DNA of 64,000 nt from Eikenella longinqua (GTDB lineage Bacteria > Pseudomonadota > Gammaproteobacteria > Burkholderiales > Neisseriaceae). The notes below the pieces were generated by a model. The model was not told the origin of the DNA and made no database searches. It saw only the letters and a program-made list of their open reading frames with translations. A program made the position numbers and the translations under genes. The stretch covers positions 268,778-332,777 of the forward strand of contig NZ_LXSL01000028.1 in NCBI RefSeq assembly GCF_001648355.1. Reading direction: 5' to 3'. The first letter of the stretch is position 1; every line of letters starts with the position of its first letter. Below, piece after piece: positions 63,841-64,000 of the stretch.

Positions 63841-64000
63841 TTACGCGGCGGGGTTTGTGGATTGAGAGGCGCGGGCTTGCCAGCCTTCCCACTTGTACTG
63901 TGTACCTAGGCGGCTGTATTCGTCGCCCACCCACTCCGTTTGAGGATTGGTTGGATAGAGCTCAGCCATCCACGCCTCAAATGCTTTGCGCTCTTGTTCG
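63841..64000 (-). CDS. Phage-like protein of unknown function, C-terminal part
   Basis: Only the last 52 codons are in the window, with the 5' end beyond base 64000. The readable end is EQERKAFEAWMAELYP through EWVGDEYSRLGTQYKW, EGWQAR and a short tail to the TAA at 63841. Proteins with a closing W..WQAR pattern are common in prophages and integrative elements but have no assigned role. It lies 25 bases upstream of the helix-turn-helix gene on the same strand. Confidence 0.65.
   Translation of the reverse strand, partial: EQERKAFEAWMAELYPTNPQTEWVGDEYSRLGTQYKWEGWQARASQSTNPAA

Overview
The window looks like chromosomal DNA of an Eikenella species (Neisseriaceae, Betaproteobacteria). The main evidence is a 12-base DNA uptake sequence, AGGCTACCTGAA, scattered through the window in about 90 exact copies (hand count, both orientations). 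This is the dialect known as AG-eikDUS. The gene content (lpxK/kdsB, sdhCDAB with sdhE, ccoNOQP, hemD-hemX-hemY, ihfA plus a MerR-like gene) and the high GC of most genes also fit. Several ~105 bp elements resemble the internally deleted form of neisserial Correia repeats.

Layout. 1-2 kb: 3' part of rnr, then an AT-rich HNH nuclease gene (2.1-2.8 kb) that looks acquired. 2.9-7.9 kb: mostly minus strand, with an rluF-type gene, a DUF1287 gene, and the folA, lpxK, small exported protein, Trm112-like, kdsB cluster. 8-12 kb: ribH-nusB, an M23 peptidase and htpX. 12-15 kb: purC, an FKBP isomerase, and mdh enclosed by a perfect 61 bp inverted repeat. 15-24 kb: TCA block sdhC-sdhD-sdhA-sdhB-sdhE, sucA and sucB, then rnhA. 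24.6-28 kb: greA, a membrane protein, a histidine-rich duplicated protein and a DUF945 protein. 28-32 kb: minus-strand guaB, fabD, fabG, dut. 32-38.6 kb: a DUF4124-like protein, uvrC, pgsA, hemD-hemX-hemY. 39-45.5 kb: an amino-acid binding lipoprotein, nrdR, a lipoprotein, DUF1841, RDD, DUF3465, uraA, dps. 45.7-56 kb: pyrH, a SUKH-like gene, two hydrolases, a frameshifted HEAT-like gene, radA, an Imm63-like gene, two small genes, a PHP phosphatase and serS. 56-60 kb: ccoNOQP for the cbb3 oxidase. 60-62.4 kb: an M61 peptidase gene broken by an in-frame TAG, ihfA and a MerR-like gene. 62.46 kb to the end: tRNA-Pro(GGG) followed by an integrase, a helix-turn-helix gene and a phage-like partial ORF, which is the edge of an integrated element.

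How it works together. Most genes are housekeeping: oxidative TCA steps feeding a high-affinity cbb3 oxidase, haem synthesis, LPS/KDO synthesis, nucleotide metabolism, fatty-acid initiation and DNA repair. A perfect FNR-type palindrome over the predicted sdh promoter suggests oxygen control. Uptake sequences dominate the non-coding DNA. They occur as inverted pairs that form hairpins after genes, supply stop codons (lpxK, folA, hemD), and lie inside conserved protein segments (kdsB, uvrC, purC).

The least explained parts are: the DUS-linked ~60 bp repeat family, including the inverted pair around mdh; Correia-like elements whose termini differ between copies but stay complementary within each copy; a set of orphan immunity-type genes at 46-53 kb; and the truncated view of the tRNA-Pro element. 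I found no CRISPR array, rRNA gene or insertion-sequence transposase.
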